Assembly (NCBI GenBank): GCA_017307785.1
Contig: JAFKGI010000006.1
Coordinates: forward strand, 62,001 to 126,000
Reading direction: 5' to 3'
DNA: 64,000 nucleotides
Origin: Vulcanimicrobiota bacterium
Lineage (GTDB): Bacteria; Vulcanimicrobiota; Xenobia; Xenobiales; JADMJV01
Made by a program: the position numbers and the translations under genes. The notes beneath the pieces are model-generated. The model did not search any database and was not told the origin of the DNA. It saw only the letters and a program-made list of their open reading frames with translations. How positions within the stretch are numbered: position 1 is the stretch's first letter; each line of letters starts with the position of its first letter. Below, piece by piece: positions 56,194-64,000 of this stretch.

Positions 56194-57551
56194 AAACAAG
56201 CGAGATTCGGCCGCTCAAGCTGGCCAACTGGAAGGTAAGTATATTGCTTATCTTTTTATTGGGGGTGCTTGTGCCCGTAGGTTTATCCCCCCTCAAGGCG
56301 GATCAACTGCGTCAGAACCAGGCGAAACCGGCCCCGCTCAAGGTCAAAGTGGCCACCGCACACCTGGGAGATCAGGAGGAAACTCTGGACCTGCCGGCCA
56401 CGGTGGAAGCGGCTCAGTCGACTCAGTTGTTCGCCCGCGGCAATGGGTATGTCGAGGGCTACTACGCGGACCTGGGCGACCAGGTCCGCGCCGGCCAACT
56501 CATCGCCCGCCTGCAGGCCAACGAGCTGCCCGCCCGGCTTTCTCAGGCCCAGGCCGATGTGGTCCAGGCCGGTGCCGACGTGCATCAGGCCCAGTCCGAC
56601 GTCACCCGGGCTCGGGCCGCCCTGCTCCAGGGTAAGGCCGAAGTGGCCAAAGCCCGGGCTGACGTGGACCAATGGCGGGCCGATCTGAAGCAACGCCAGC
56701 ACGAAGCCGATTTCGCCCGTCGCTCCGACGGACGTTGGCAGAAACTGCTGGACGACGGCGCCGTTTCCATCCAGGAAGCGGATCAGAGAAGGTCCAGCTT
56801 GCTGACTTCCAATGCGTCGGTGGACTCGGCTCGCCAGCGCATCGAAGCGGCCAACGCCCAGGTGCAAGCCTCTCAGGCCCGGGTTCACTCGCTCTCTTCG
56901 GAAGTCGGGGCAGCCCAGAGCCGGGTGGACTCGGCCCAGGCTCGCCTGGAAGCCCGTCGTGCTCAAGTAGACCAGGTGGCAGCCGAGATCGACCACCTGA
57001 ACATCCGCGCTCCTTTCACGGGGATCATCACGGAAAGAAATCTGGAAACCGGTCAACTCGTGGAAGCAGGCGCAAAAACGCCGCTCTTCCGCCTGGCTCG
57101 CCAGGACCGTCTGAGGGTTTTTGTTGACGTCCCACAGAGTAGCGCCGCCGAAATCCACCCCGGTTTTATTGCTTATGTCTATGCGAATGGGGCCAAGCAT
57201 ACGGGACAACTCGTGCGCACCGCCCGCGCCCTGGATCCTGTGACCCGGACCCTGAGGAGCGAAGTTCACCTGAAGTCCTCCCTGGCTCTGGCGCCCGGGA
57301 TGCACGTGCAGGTCCAACTCAAGGTCAAGCGCCGCGCCCCCGTGCTGGTGCCCACCTCCAGTCTGCTGACTCGTTCCGACGCCACCCTGGTGGCCACCGT
57401 CCAGCAGGGGGAAGTCCAGCTCAAACCGGTTACCGTGGGCATCGACCGCGGCGTCGAGGTGGAGATCCTCGACGGTCTGCAGGCCGGTCAGACGGTGGTC
57501 GCCACCGCCCGCGACAGCCTTGCCAACGGCCAGAAAGTAGAAACGAAATGA
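56190..57551 (+). CDS. RND periplasmic adaptor (HlyD/AcrA-like)
   Basis: A 453-residue membrane-fusion protein with an N-terminal membrane anchor (VSILLIFLLGVLVPVGL) rather than a lipoprotein signal. It contains the lipoyl split motif, a long coiled-coil rich in Ala/Gln/Arg (SQAQADVVQAGADVHQAQSD onward), and the second lipoyl/beta-barrel half (LNIRAPFTGIITERNLETG). It overlaps the pump by four bases (GTGA). ATAAGCAAT copies lie at 56243 and 57168. Confidence 0.92.
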   Translation: MKTSEIRPLKLANWKVSILLIFLLGVLVPVGLSPLKADQLRQNQAKPAPLKVKVATAHLGDQEETLDLPATVEAAQSTQLFARGNGYVEGYYADLGDQVRAGQLIARLQANELPARLSQAQADVVQAGADVHQAQSDVTRARAALLQGKAEVAKARADVDQWRADLKQRQHEADFARRSDGRWQKLLDDGAVSIQEADQRRSSLLTSNASVDSARQRIEAANAQVQASQARVHSLSSEVGAAQSRVDSAQARLEARRAQVDQVAAEIDHLNIRAPFTGIITERNLETGQLVEAGAKTPLFRLARQDRLRVFVDVPQSSAAEIHPGFIAYVYANGAKHTGQLVRTARALDPVTRTLRSEVHLKSSLALAPGMHVQVQLKVKRRAPVLVPTSSLLTRSDATLVATVQQGEVQLKPVTVGIDRGVEVEILDGLQAGQTVVATARDSLANGQKVETK

Positions 57552-58870
57552 CACGCTATCTCCTGGCGCTGCTGCTCAGCAGTGAGCTCAGCGCCCAGAC
57601 TCCCTTTGACTATCGACAGGCCATCGACACGGCCCTCCAGCAAAACTTAACTCTGCAATCACAGCAACTGGAACCGCCGCAAGCTCAGGCTCGTCTGGAA
57701 CAGGCTCAGGCTCAGCGCAACCCGACATTCACCTTTACCAGCACCTATCTGCACCAGGCCGATCAATTGCTTATTTCGGGTACGCAGAACTTGAACACCG
57801 GCCTGCCTCAGGGCCTCAACCAGCGCACCGCCCTCTCTCCGGACCTGATGCTGAACCGCTTCGCCCTGGCCTTTCCGGTCTACACCGGAGGACGCCTGGA
57901 GAGCGCCATGCACGAGCGCAAGGCTCTGCTGGAGGCCGAGCAGAGCGGTCTGGAACGCAACCGACAGCTGACTTCCCAAGCGGCCCGGGTCAACTATCTT
58001 CAGACCCTGCTGGCTCGGGAGAACTTGGAGGTTTCTCTCATGAACCTGAAAGAGGCCGGTCGCAACCTCGAGATCATCAACAGTCGCCACAAAGCCGGCG
58101 TGGCCACCCGCTTCGACCTGATGCAGGCCGAAACGGCCAGGGCCAACGGTCAGGAGCAGGTGGCCCGCTCCAACGCTGACTGGGAACGTCAGCAAGTGCG
58201 CCTCAGCGAAGTCCTCAACGCTCCCCTGGAAACCCGTTACGAGCTGAAGGAATCGCTGCTGGCGCCCGCTCCTTTGCTGCAACAAGAAGGCCTCTACGCC
58301 GAGGACCTGCCCACCCTCAGCGAACGCGCTCTGGCCCGACGTCCCGAGCTCACCCAACTGCGCGCCCGCATCAAGGCCGTGCAAGAACAGCGTAACGGAG
58401 CCGAATCCGGCATGAAGCCGAGTTTCTTCGTTTCCCTCAACTACGACTTTCTGGGCAATCCCAGTCAACTGCAGAACGGCTGGTCGCTGCTGGCCAGTCT
58501 GGCCATTCCCCTGTGGGACGGTGGCCTGACCGACGCGCGCGTCAGCGAACTCGACACCCGGGAACTGCAGCTGCAAACCGAAGAAAAACGCCAGTTGCAG
58601 CGTATCGGCGTAGAAGTCAAAGAGAGCTACCTGACCCTTCAAGAAGCCGAGCAGCGCCTGCTGGCCGCCGAAGCTTCCCAGACCGCAGCCCGTGAAGCCG
58701 TGCGCGTCGGGCGTTTACGTTACGAAGTCGGCGCGGCCACTTCGCTGGAGCTCATTTCCGCCCAGTCCAGTCTGACCGCCGCCAGCTTCTCCCTGGCCGA
58801 AGCCCGCTTTCGCCAGCTTTCGGCCCGCGTAGCCATCAATACTGCCCTCGGTGAGGCGGCAACCCGATGA
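57548..58870 (+). CDS. TolC-family outer-membrane efflux protein
   Basis: A 440-residue outer-membrane factor with a signal peptide (MTRYLLALLLSSELSA) and two OEP repeats. It forms the outer-membrane exit channel for the second RND pump. ATGA overlaps on both sides. One ATAAGCAAT copy (57766, minus strand) is read as QLLIS. Confidence 0.92.
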   Translation: MTRYLLALLLSSELSAQTPFDYRQAIDTALQQNLTLQSQQLEPPQAQARLEQAQAQRNPTFTFTSTYLHQADQLLISGTQNLNTGLPQGLNQRTALSPDLMLNRFALAFPVYTGGRLESAMHERKALLEAEQSGLERNRQLTSQAARVNYLQTLLARENLEVSLMNLKEAGRNLEIINSRHKAGVATRFDLMQAETARANGQEQVARSNADWERQQVRLSEVLNAPLETRYELKESLLAPAPLLQQEGLYAEDLPTLSERALARRPELTQLRARIKAVQEQRNGAESGMKPSFFVSLNYDFLGNPSQLQNGWSLLASLAIPLWDGGLTDARVSELDTRELQLQTEEKRQLQRIGVEVKESYLTLQEAEQRLLAAEASQTAAREAVRVGRLRYEVGAATSLELISAQSSLTAASFSLAEARFRQLSARVAINTALGEAATR

Positions 58871-59118
58871 AATTCCTGCGCACTCTGGCCCTGGCCCTGT
58901 GGATGGCCGGCCTTTATCGAGTCATCTTCTATCCGGAATGGGGACCCTTGGCCGGTCGCGGCTGGCTCTGGGATCCCCCGACGATGGGCACTCAGCCGGA
59001 CCCCTCCCAGATGCTGATCGAAATGGCTCTTTGGAACGTGGGCTGGCTGCTGGCGGCCTGGTTTTTTACCCTGGCAGCCGAGCTCTGCCATCCCAAAGTC
59101 CCTCTGACCAAGGTATAG
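58867..59118 (+). CDS. Small membrane protein
   Basis: An 83-residue protein with two membrane segments (LRTLALALWMAGLYRVIFY and LWNVGWLLAAWFFTLAAEL). It is coupled to tolC by an ATGA overlap and may be an accessory of the efflux operon. No family recognised. Confidence 0.65.
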   Translation: MKFLRTLALALWMAGLYRVIFYPEWGPLAGRGWLWDPPTMGTQPDPSQMLIEMALWNVGWLLAAWFFTLAAELCHPKVPLTKV

Positions 59119-59161
59119 CCATACGCCAGAAAGCACGGTTCTCGGTGCTAAAGTGGATACT

Positions 59162-59986
59162 ATGGGTAGACCAATTTGGAAGGGCAGCATCGCCTTTGGA
59201 CTGGTGAACATTCCCGTCAGTCTTTACTCCGGCGAAGAGCGCAAGGAAGAAATTCATTTCAACCTGCTGGACAAGCGCGACCAGGCCCACATCAAGTACA
59301 AGCGCGTCAATGAGGTGACCGGTAAAGAAGTCACCTGGGGAAACATCGTTAAGGGCTACGAAATCGAGAAAGACGAATTCGTGCTGCTCGAGCCCAAGGA
59401 CTTCGAGGCTCTGGCCGTAGAGAACAATAAGGCCGTGGAAATCAGCGACTTCGTGCCCGAAGACGCCATCGCACCGCTGTATTTCGATAAGCCCTATTAT
59501 CTGGTGCCCGCCAAAGCCGGCCTCAAGGGTTACGCTCTGCTGCGCGACACCCTCAAAAAGCTGAAGCACGTCGGCATCGCCAAGATGGTCATCCGCTCGG
59601 GCCAGAGCCTGGCCTGTGTCCGTCCCTACGAGGACACCCTGCAGTTGATCGTCATGCGCTTTCACAGCGAGATCCGCGAGCCGGAAAACGTGGAATTTCC
59701 CAGCGCCGACCTCAAGAAAGTAAAAATAAGCGATAAAGAACTGGACATCGCCGTCCAGCTGGTGGAAGCCATGGCCTCCAAGTGGAAGCCCGAGCAGTAT
59801 CACGACGACTACCACGACGCGGTCATGGCCTACCTCAAGAAGAAACACAAGGAAGGCGACAACTTCAAGCCGCCGGAGCCCGAGGCAGAGAAGCCAAGCA
59901 AGGCCGCTGACCTCATGGAGCTTCTGCAAAAGAGCCTCTCCGGACGTAGAATCGCGCCCACGGCCAAGACCAAGGCCAAACGGTGA
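59162..59986 (+). CDS. ku: Ku, non-homologous end-joining DNA-end binding protein
   Basis: A 274-residue bacterial Ku: MGRPIWKGSIAFGLVNIPVSLY, the beta-barrel core with KRVNEVTGKEVTWGNIVKGYE, and a C-terminal tail rich in Lys/Ala that binds DNA ends and LigD. It forms a homodimer ring on broken ends. The ATG at 59162 is chosen over a GTG at 59153. It overlaps ligD by four bases (GTGA), making a ku-ligD operon. A one-mismatch copy of the repeat (ATAAGCGAT, 59726) is inside. Confidence 0.95.
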   Translation: MGRPIWKGSIAFGLVNIPVSLYSGEERKEEIHFNLLDKRDQAHIKYKRVNEVTGKEVTWGNIVKGYEIEKDEFVLLEPKDFEALAVENNKAVEISDFVPEDAIAPLYFDKPYYLVPAKAGLKGYALLRDTLKKLKHVGIAKMVIRSGQSLACVRPYEDTLQLIVMRFHSEIREPENVEFPSADLKKVKISDKELDIAVQLVEAMASKWKPEQYHDDYHDAVMAYLKKKHKEGDNFKPPEPEAEKPSKAADLMELLQKSLSGRRIAPTAKTKAKR

Positions 59987-62259
59987 GCCTCCAGGAGTAT
60001 CAGAAAAAGCGCGACTTCCGTAAAACCCGGGAACCCAGCGGGCGCGCCAAGGCTCCGCGAGGTCACCGCTTCGTGGTCCAAAAACACGACGCCAGCCGCC
60101 TGCACTACGATTTCCGGTTAGAGGAAGACGGTGTGCTCAAGAGCTGGGCGGTGCCCAAGGGACCCTCGCTGGACCCGGCCACCAAACGCCTGGCTGTACA
60201 CGTAGAAGATCATCCGTTGGATTACGGCAGCTTCGAGGGCACGATTCCCAAAGGGGAATACGGCGGGGGCACGGTTATGCTCTGGGACGAGGGCCGCTGG
60301 GAGCCGCTGGACGACCTCGCCAAAGGCTGGAAGAAAGGCCATCTGCACTTCCAACTGCACGGGGAGAAGCTCAAAGGCGGCTGGTCGCTGATTCGCCTCA
60401 AGGACGAAAAGAACTGGCTGCTGGTCAAGGACAAAGACGACTTCGCCGATCCCGACAGCGATGTCACCGAGCAGGATCTGAGCGTCAAGACCGGTCGGGC
60501 CATGCAAGATATTGCTTATGCCTTGCATGGGCCGGAGAAAAAGATGCCGGCTGAGGTCAAGCCCCAGTTGGCAACGCTGGTCAAGAAGGCTCCCACCGGC
60601 AAGAACTGGCTGCACGAAATCAAGTATGACGGCTACCGACTTATTGCTTATATCGAGGGTGGGGGCGTCCGCCTGCTGACCCGCGGCGGTCAGGACTGGA
60701 CCGCGAAGTTTCCCACCCTGGTCAAGGCACTGGAAAAGCTTGAGGTCGAAAACGCCATTCTGGACGGTGAAGTGGTCGTGCTGGACGACCACGGAGTCAG
60801 TCACTTCCAGGCCCTACAAAACCATATAAGCAATAAACGACAAGGCAGTCCGGACCTGTTTTTCTTCGACCTGCTCTACCTCAACGGCCGTGACCTTCGG
60901 CAACTTCCGCTAAGCGATCGCAAGAAAACCTTGCAAAACCTGCCTTTGCAGGGCCGTCTACACTACAGCGACCACATCCTGGGTCAGGGCCCTCAGGTGC
61001 TGGAGCAGGCCTGTCGCCTGGGCTGTGAAGGCATCATCAGCAAGGAAGCGGACAGCCCCTACCTAAGTCGGCGCACGCGTTCCTGGGTGAAGGTCAAGTG
61101 CCAGCAGAGTCAGGTCTTCGACGTCATCGGCTACACCGAACCGCGGGGAGGCCGCAGCCATTTCGGCTCCCTGATCTTGGCTCAAGACGGCAAGTACGCG
61201 GGCAAGGTAGGCACCGGCTTCTCGCAGGCAAGCTTAAAGAGCATCTTTGGACTTTTCCAGGAGCAAGAAAACCCGGGGGTCGAGACACCACGCCTGCAGA
61301 AAGCCCACTGGATCCGTCCGCTTCAGGCCCGCGTGGGATTCTCGGAACGAACCGACGACGGCATCCTGCGCCACCCAGTGTTTTTCCGGCTGGAGAAAAC
61401 CCGGCCGTCCAGCCAATTCCGCCTGACCCACGCGGACCGCGTCATCGATTCTTCCAGCGGCATTACCAAGGGTCAGCTGGCCGCCTACTACGAGAGCGTG
61501 GCCGACCGGATGCTATCCTATCTGGCCGACCGTCCTCTCAGCGGCCTGCGCTGTCCCGATGGGCTAGGCGGCAAGTGCTTCTACCAGAAACATCGGATGC
61601 AAGGTCTTCCCCGGGATGTGCATAGCGTCATGGTCGATGACGAGGAGTATGTTTCCGTAAACACGGTCGCGGGTCTGCTGGCCCTGGTTCAGATGGGCGT
61701 GGTCGAGTTTCATCCCTGGGGCAGTAAGCGCGACGATCTGGGCCGACCGGACCGACTGGTCTTCGACCTGGACCCCGACGCAGGTCTGGGTTGGGCCAAG
61801 GTGGTCGAAGCGGTTTTCCGGGTCAAAGACCTGCTTCGCGAAGTCGGCCTCCAGAGTTTTGCCAAAACCACCGGAGGCAAAGGTCTGCATGTCGTCGTTC
61901 CGCTGATCCGCAGCTACGACTGGGACGCGGTCAAGGAGTATTCCCGCCATCTGATGGAGGAGTTAGTGCAGCGCCACAAGGGCGAATACACCACCAATCC
62001 CCTCAAAGTGAAGCGCAAGGGCAAACTGTTCCTCGATTACCTGCGCAACGGCGAGGGTTCAACTTCGGTGGCCGCCTACTCGGTGAGGGCGCGCCCGGGT
62101 TGTCCCGTTTCCCTCCCCCTGGATTGGAACGACGTCGGCGAAAACCTGAACCCGACCCTCATTACCTTGCAAGACTTTCAGGGCTTGGAAGAACGAGGAC
62201 AACGGGCCTGGCGGGAGTTTTATCATTTGCACCAGCGCTTGCGCCACGAGGCTCCGTAG
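59983..62259 (+). CDS. ligD: Multidomain ATP-dependent DNA ligase LigD
   Basis: A 758-residue LigD with the three end-joining domains: phosphoesterase (about residues 25-150, HDASRLHYDFRLE), ligase (about 190-460, adenylating Lys214 in EIKYDGYRL, motif IV GCEGIISK) and polymerase/primase (about 480-758, catalytic DLD in RLVFDLDPD). The order PE-LIG-POL is the one in Pseudomonas aeruginosa LigD. It joins breaks with Ku. The start is GTG at 59983. It holds three ATAAGCAAT copies (60511, 60643 minus, 60826 plus), more than any other gene. Confidence 0.96.
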   Translation: MSLQEYQKKRDFRKTREPSGRAKAPRGHRFVVQKHDASRLHYDFRLEEDGVLKSWAVPKGPSLDPATKRLAVHVEDHPLDYGSFEGTIPKGEYGGGTVMLWDEGRWEPLDDLAKGWKKGHLHFQLHGEKLKGGWSLIRLKDEKNWLLVKDKDDFADPDSDVTEQDLSVKTGRAMQDIAYALHGPEKKMPAEVKPQLATLVKKAPTGKNWLHEIKYDGYRLIAYIEGGGVRLLTRGGQDWTAKFPTLVKALEKLEVENAILDGEVVVLDDHGVSHFQALQNHISNKRQGSPDLFFFDLLYLNGRDLRQLPLSDRKKTLQNLPLQGRLHYSDHILGQGPQVLEQACRLGCEGIISKEADSPYLSRRTRSWVKVKCQQSQVFDVIGYTEPRGGRSHFGSLILAQDGKYAGKVGTGFSQASLKSIFGLFQEQENPGVETPRLQKAHWIRPLQARVGFSERTDDGILRHPVFFRLEKTRPSSQFRLTHADRVIDSSSGITKGQLAAYYESVADRMLSYLADRPLSGLRCPDGLGGKCFYQKHRMQGLPRDVHSVMVDDEEYVSVNTVAGLLALVQMGVVEFHPWGSKRDDLGRPDRLVFDLDPDAGLGWAKVVEAVFRVKDLLREVGLQSFAKTTGGKGLHVVVPLIRSYDWDAVKEYSRHLMEELVQRHKGEYTTNPLKVKRKGKLFLDYLRNGEGSTSVAAYSVRARPGCPVSLPLDWNDVGENLNPTLITLQDFQGLEERGQRAWREFYHLHQRLRHEAP

Positions 62260-62389
62260 CAGCGGGTTGGGTGACGACGAAGAAGGGCAAAAGATTCATC
62301 CCTCTGATTCTAGCCAACCGAGACCTTAGACCCAAGAACATTCCTCCGCCATGCTTGCCTGATTCTGCAAAAGGGGTATCTATCCAAAT

Positions 62390-62980
62390 ATGCATCTCGA
62401 CTGGCCCGGCTGCCGAAACGCTCGCCGCCTGAACTTCATCACGCCCGAAGGCGTGACCCGGGACCTGATTCGCTCCGACCACGTCGACGAGGTGGACGAC
62501 GAACTGCTGGCCGAAGTGACCACCATTCTCGACTTGCGGAACGCCGACGAACGTCGCAAGGCCCGAACTCGCGCCCTTCATCTTCCCCTGGACGGCGTGG
62601 AGGATCGCGAATTCTGGCAGGTCTGGGGTCAGCGCTGGGAGTTCGGAACGCCTCTCTACTACCTACCCCACCTGGAGCGCATGCCCGAGCGCAGCGCCCG
62701 CGTCCTGCAGGCCATGGCCGAAAGTCCGCCGGGAACCGTGCTCTTTCACTGCGCCATCGGCCGCGATCGCACGGGCATGATCGCGATGCTGCTTCTTTCC
62801 CATTTGGGCGTCTCGGCGGAGGCCATCGTGGACGACTACATGCACAGTATCCCTCGTCTTCCTCCACAGGATGTGCCACTCACTCGGGAGATGGTTCACG
62901 AGGTCGCACAAGAGATAAGCAATAAAATTCTCCTCGACCCGGCCCGTTTGAAAGCCCGCTTTCTCAGAAATAAGCACTAA
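62390..62980 (+). CDS. Tyrosine-phosphatase-like protein
   Basis: A 196-residue phosphatase with the CX5R signature HCAIGRDRTG (Cys121, Arg127), the P-loop of protein-tyrosine phosphatases of the Y_phosphatase3 type, with general-acid Asp candidates upstream (LPLDGVEDREF). The 130 bases before it (62260-62389) hold no recognised site. One ATAAGCAAT copy (62915, read as ISN) is in its C-terminal part, and a degenerate copy (ATAAGCACT) is at its end. Confidence 0.88.
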   Translation: MHLDWPGCRNARRLNFITPEGVTRDLIRSDHVDEVDDELLAEVTTILDLRNADERRKARTRALHLPLDGVEDREFWQVWGQRWEFGTPLYYLPHLERMPERSARVLQAMAESPPGTVLFHCAIGRDRTGMIAMLLLSHLGVSAEAIVDDYMHSIPRLPPQDVPLTREMVHEVAQEISNKILLDPARLKARFLRNKH

Positions 62981-63892
62981 ATGAGCTGGCAGCTGGTGAA
63001 CCCCCGACCCAACGACGAACCCGAATGTCCCGATGATCTCGAGATGGTCATCTTACCCCGCAGTGGAGACTTGGGAGGGTTCGGCGTTTTGCGCGCCTTG
63101 CCGTTCGCCAAACGCCGCCTGGTCGGTCCCTTCATCTTCTGGGACCAGATGGGTCCGGGAGAGTTCCTTACCGGCCACGGCGTGGACGTGCGCCCGCATC
63201 CGCACATCAATCTTTCCACGCTTACCTATCTGTTTGATGGCGCTCTGGATCACCGGGATTCCCTGGGCACTTTCCAGACCATCACTCCGGGAGCGGTCAA
63301 CTTGATGACGGCCGGCAAGGGCATCGTGCACTCCGAGCGCACCGGCTCACGCGCCCATCCCTCTCGCCTTTACGGCATCCAGAGCTGGCTGGCCAGTCCT
63401 CTGCACCGCGAAGAGGGCACGCCCAGCTTCCAACACATCGAGGCCTCGGCTTTGCCCACCTTCGAAGAGAAAGGCGTGCGCGGTCGCGTGCTGGCCGGCA
63501 CTTTCGCAGGTCTGCATGCGCCGGTGGCCTATGAATGGGACACCCTTTATGTGGACATTCAGCTGGACCAGGGCCAGCGAATTTCGCTGCCCCCTGACGC
63601 CGAGGAGCGCGCTGTCTATTTGTTGGAGGGTGAGCTGCACACGGCCGGGCAAGACTTTGACGCCGGAAAGATGCTGGTGATCCGTCCCGGCCGCAGCCTG
63701 GACGTGAGGGCTCTCACCGATTGCCGCTTCCTACTGCTGGGCGGTGCCACCATGGACGGACCTCGTCACATCTGGTGGAACTTCGTGGCCAGCTCTCAGG
63801 AACGCATCGAGCAAGCCAAACGGGATTGGGCCGACGACCGCTTCGCCAAGGTCCCGGGCGAAACCGAATTCATTCCTCTACCGGCTGTGTAA
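62981..63892 (+). CDS. Pirin family protein
   Basis: A 303-residue pirin: the double cupin with the RPHPHINLSTLTYLFDGALDHRDSLG metal-binding segment (His pair and third ligands) and GAVNLMTAGKGIVHSERT, then the second cupin in the C-terminal half. Some bacterial pirins have quercetin dioxygenase activity or regulate central metabolism. It follows the phosphatase directly, separated by the stop codon only, so the pair is likely co-transcribed. Confidence 0.92.
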   Translation: MSWQLVNPRPNDEPECPDDLEMVILPRSGDLGGFGVLRALPFAKRRLVGPFIFWDQMGPGEFLTGHGVDVRPHPHINLSTLTYLFDGALDHRDSLGTFQTITPGAVNLMTAGKGIVHSERTGSRAHPSRLYGIQSWLASPLHREEGTPSFQHIEASALPTFEEKGVRGRVLAGTFAGLHAPVAYEWDTLYVDIQLDQGQRISLPPDAEERAVYLLEGELHTAGQDFDAGKMLVIRPGRSLDVRALTDCRFLLLGGATMDGPRHIWWNFVASSQERIEQAKRDWADDRFAKVPGETEFIPLPAV

Positions 63893-64000
63893 GCATCGCC
63901 TCAAAGGCCCGCCTTACCTCACGCTGACCGTCCCGTCCAGTCAGCTCATAGTGCCACAACGGCCCACCCATCCAGGCCCACTCCTGGTTGTCGGCGCGCA
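63870..64000 (-). CDS. Partial protein of unknown function
   Basis: The minus strand is open from the window edge to a stop at 63870-63872 and reads ADNQEWAWMGGPLWHYELTGRDG...RRAFEAMLTQPVEE. Amphipathic and Trp-rich, it looks coding, but only about 43 residues are visible. It overlaps the pirin end by 23 bases. Confidence 0.35.
   Translation of the reverse strand, partial: RADNQEWAWMGGPLWHYELTGRDGQREVRRAFEAMLTQPVEE

Overview
The window is a 64-kb stretch of a GC-rich, Gram-negative-type bacterial chromosome. It carries two complete RND/adaptor/TolC export systems, several lipoproteins, secreted proteins and pseudopilins, and genes packed with 4-nt ATGA or GTGA overlaps. The phylum cannot be fixed from sequence alone. 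Pseudopilins with fused beta-propellers, Ser/Thr kinases, a DUF2103 protein and an ImuA-ImuB-DnaE2 cassette would fit a little-studied environmental lineage (for example near Eremiobacterota, Armatimonadota or Cyanobacteria), but that is only a guess.

Layout. 1-7.7 kb: 3' end of a sulfatase, protoporphyrinogen oxidase, then an operon of rarD-like transporter, ECF42-type sigma factor, two YCII proteins, a VOC protein and an ATP-grasp-like protein. This operon is bracketed by two inverted arrays of a ~48-bp GC-rich repeat; a DUF434 protein follows. 7.8-17.2 kb: hydrolase, YARHG protein, molybdopterin oxidoreductase, acetyltransferase, four pseudopilin-type genes (one fused to a TolB-like propeller) and a run of small membrane proteins. 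17.2-25.4 kb: a minus-strand operon of TauE-like exporter, small membrane protein, TolC, HlyD, RND pump, and a thioredoxin-like lipoprotein whose first catalytic Cys codon is TGA (probable selenocysteine). 25.5 kb: a Y-RNA-like tRNA mimic. 25.7-35.7 kb: small enzymes, an SMI1/LRR protein, Bax-inhibitor family protein, and the imuA-imuB-dnaE2 mutagenesis cassette. 35.8-46.5 kb: a double FlgG-like protein, histidine kinase, Ser/Thr kinase, metallopeptidase, hybrid kinase, response regulator and UspA. 46.5-53 kb: aconitase, DUF4919 protein, XRE regulator, SABATH-like methyltransferase, DUF2103 protein, pseudokinase. 53-64 kb: second RND/adaptor/TolC operon, Ku-LigD end joining, a CX5R phosphatase, pirin and the end of an unknown gene.

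Three things stand out. (1) The AT-rich 9-mer ATAAGCAAT occurs 30 times between 17,090 and 62,923 on both strands, inside genes in several reading frames and three times as near-perfect hairpins, with an A/T-rich tail. It is absent from the first 17 kb. Its behaviour resembles the DNA uptake sequences of Pasteurellaceae and Neisseria. (2) A Y-RNA-like transcript at about 25,530-25,668 has T-arm and D-arm joined by an acceptor-like stem closed with a GAAA tetraloop. (3) A thioredoxin-fold lipoprotein at 17,208-17,591 has a U-P-A-C active site if TGA is read as selenocysteine.

Genome maintenance is a theme: translesion synthesis (imuA-imuB-dnaE2) and non-homologous end joining (ku-ligD) are both present, and ligD alone holds three copies of the 9-mer.
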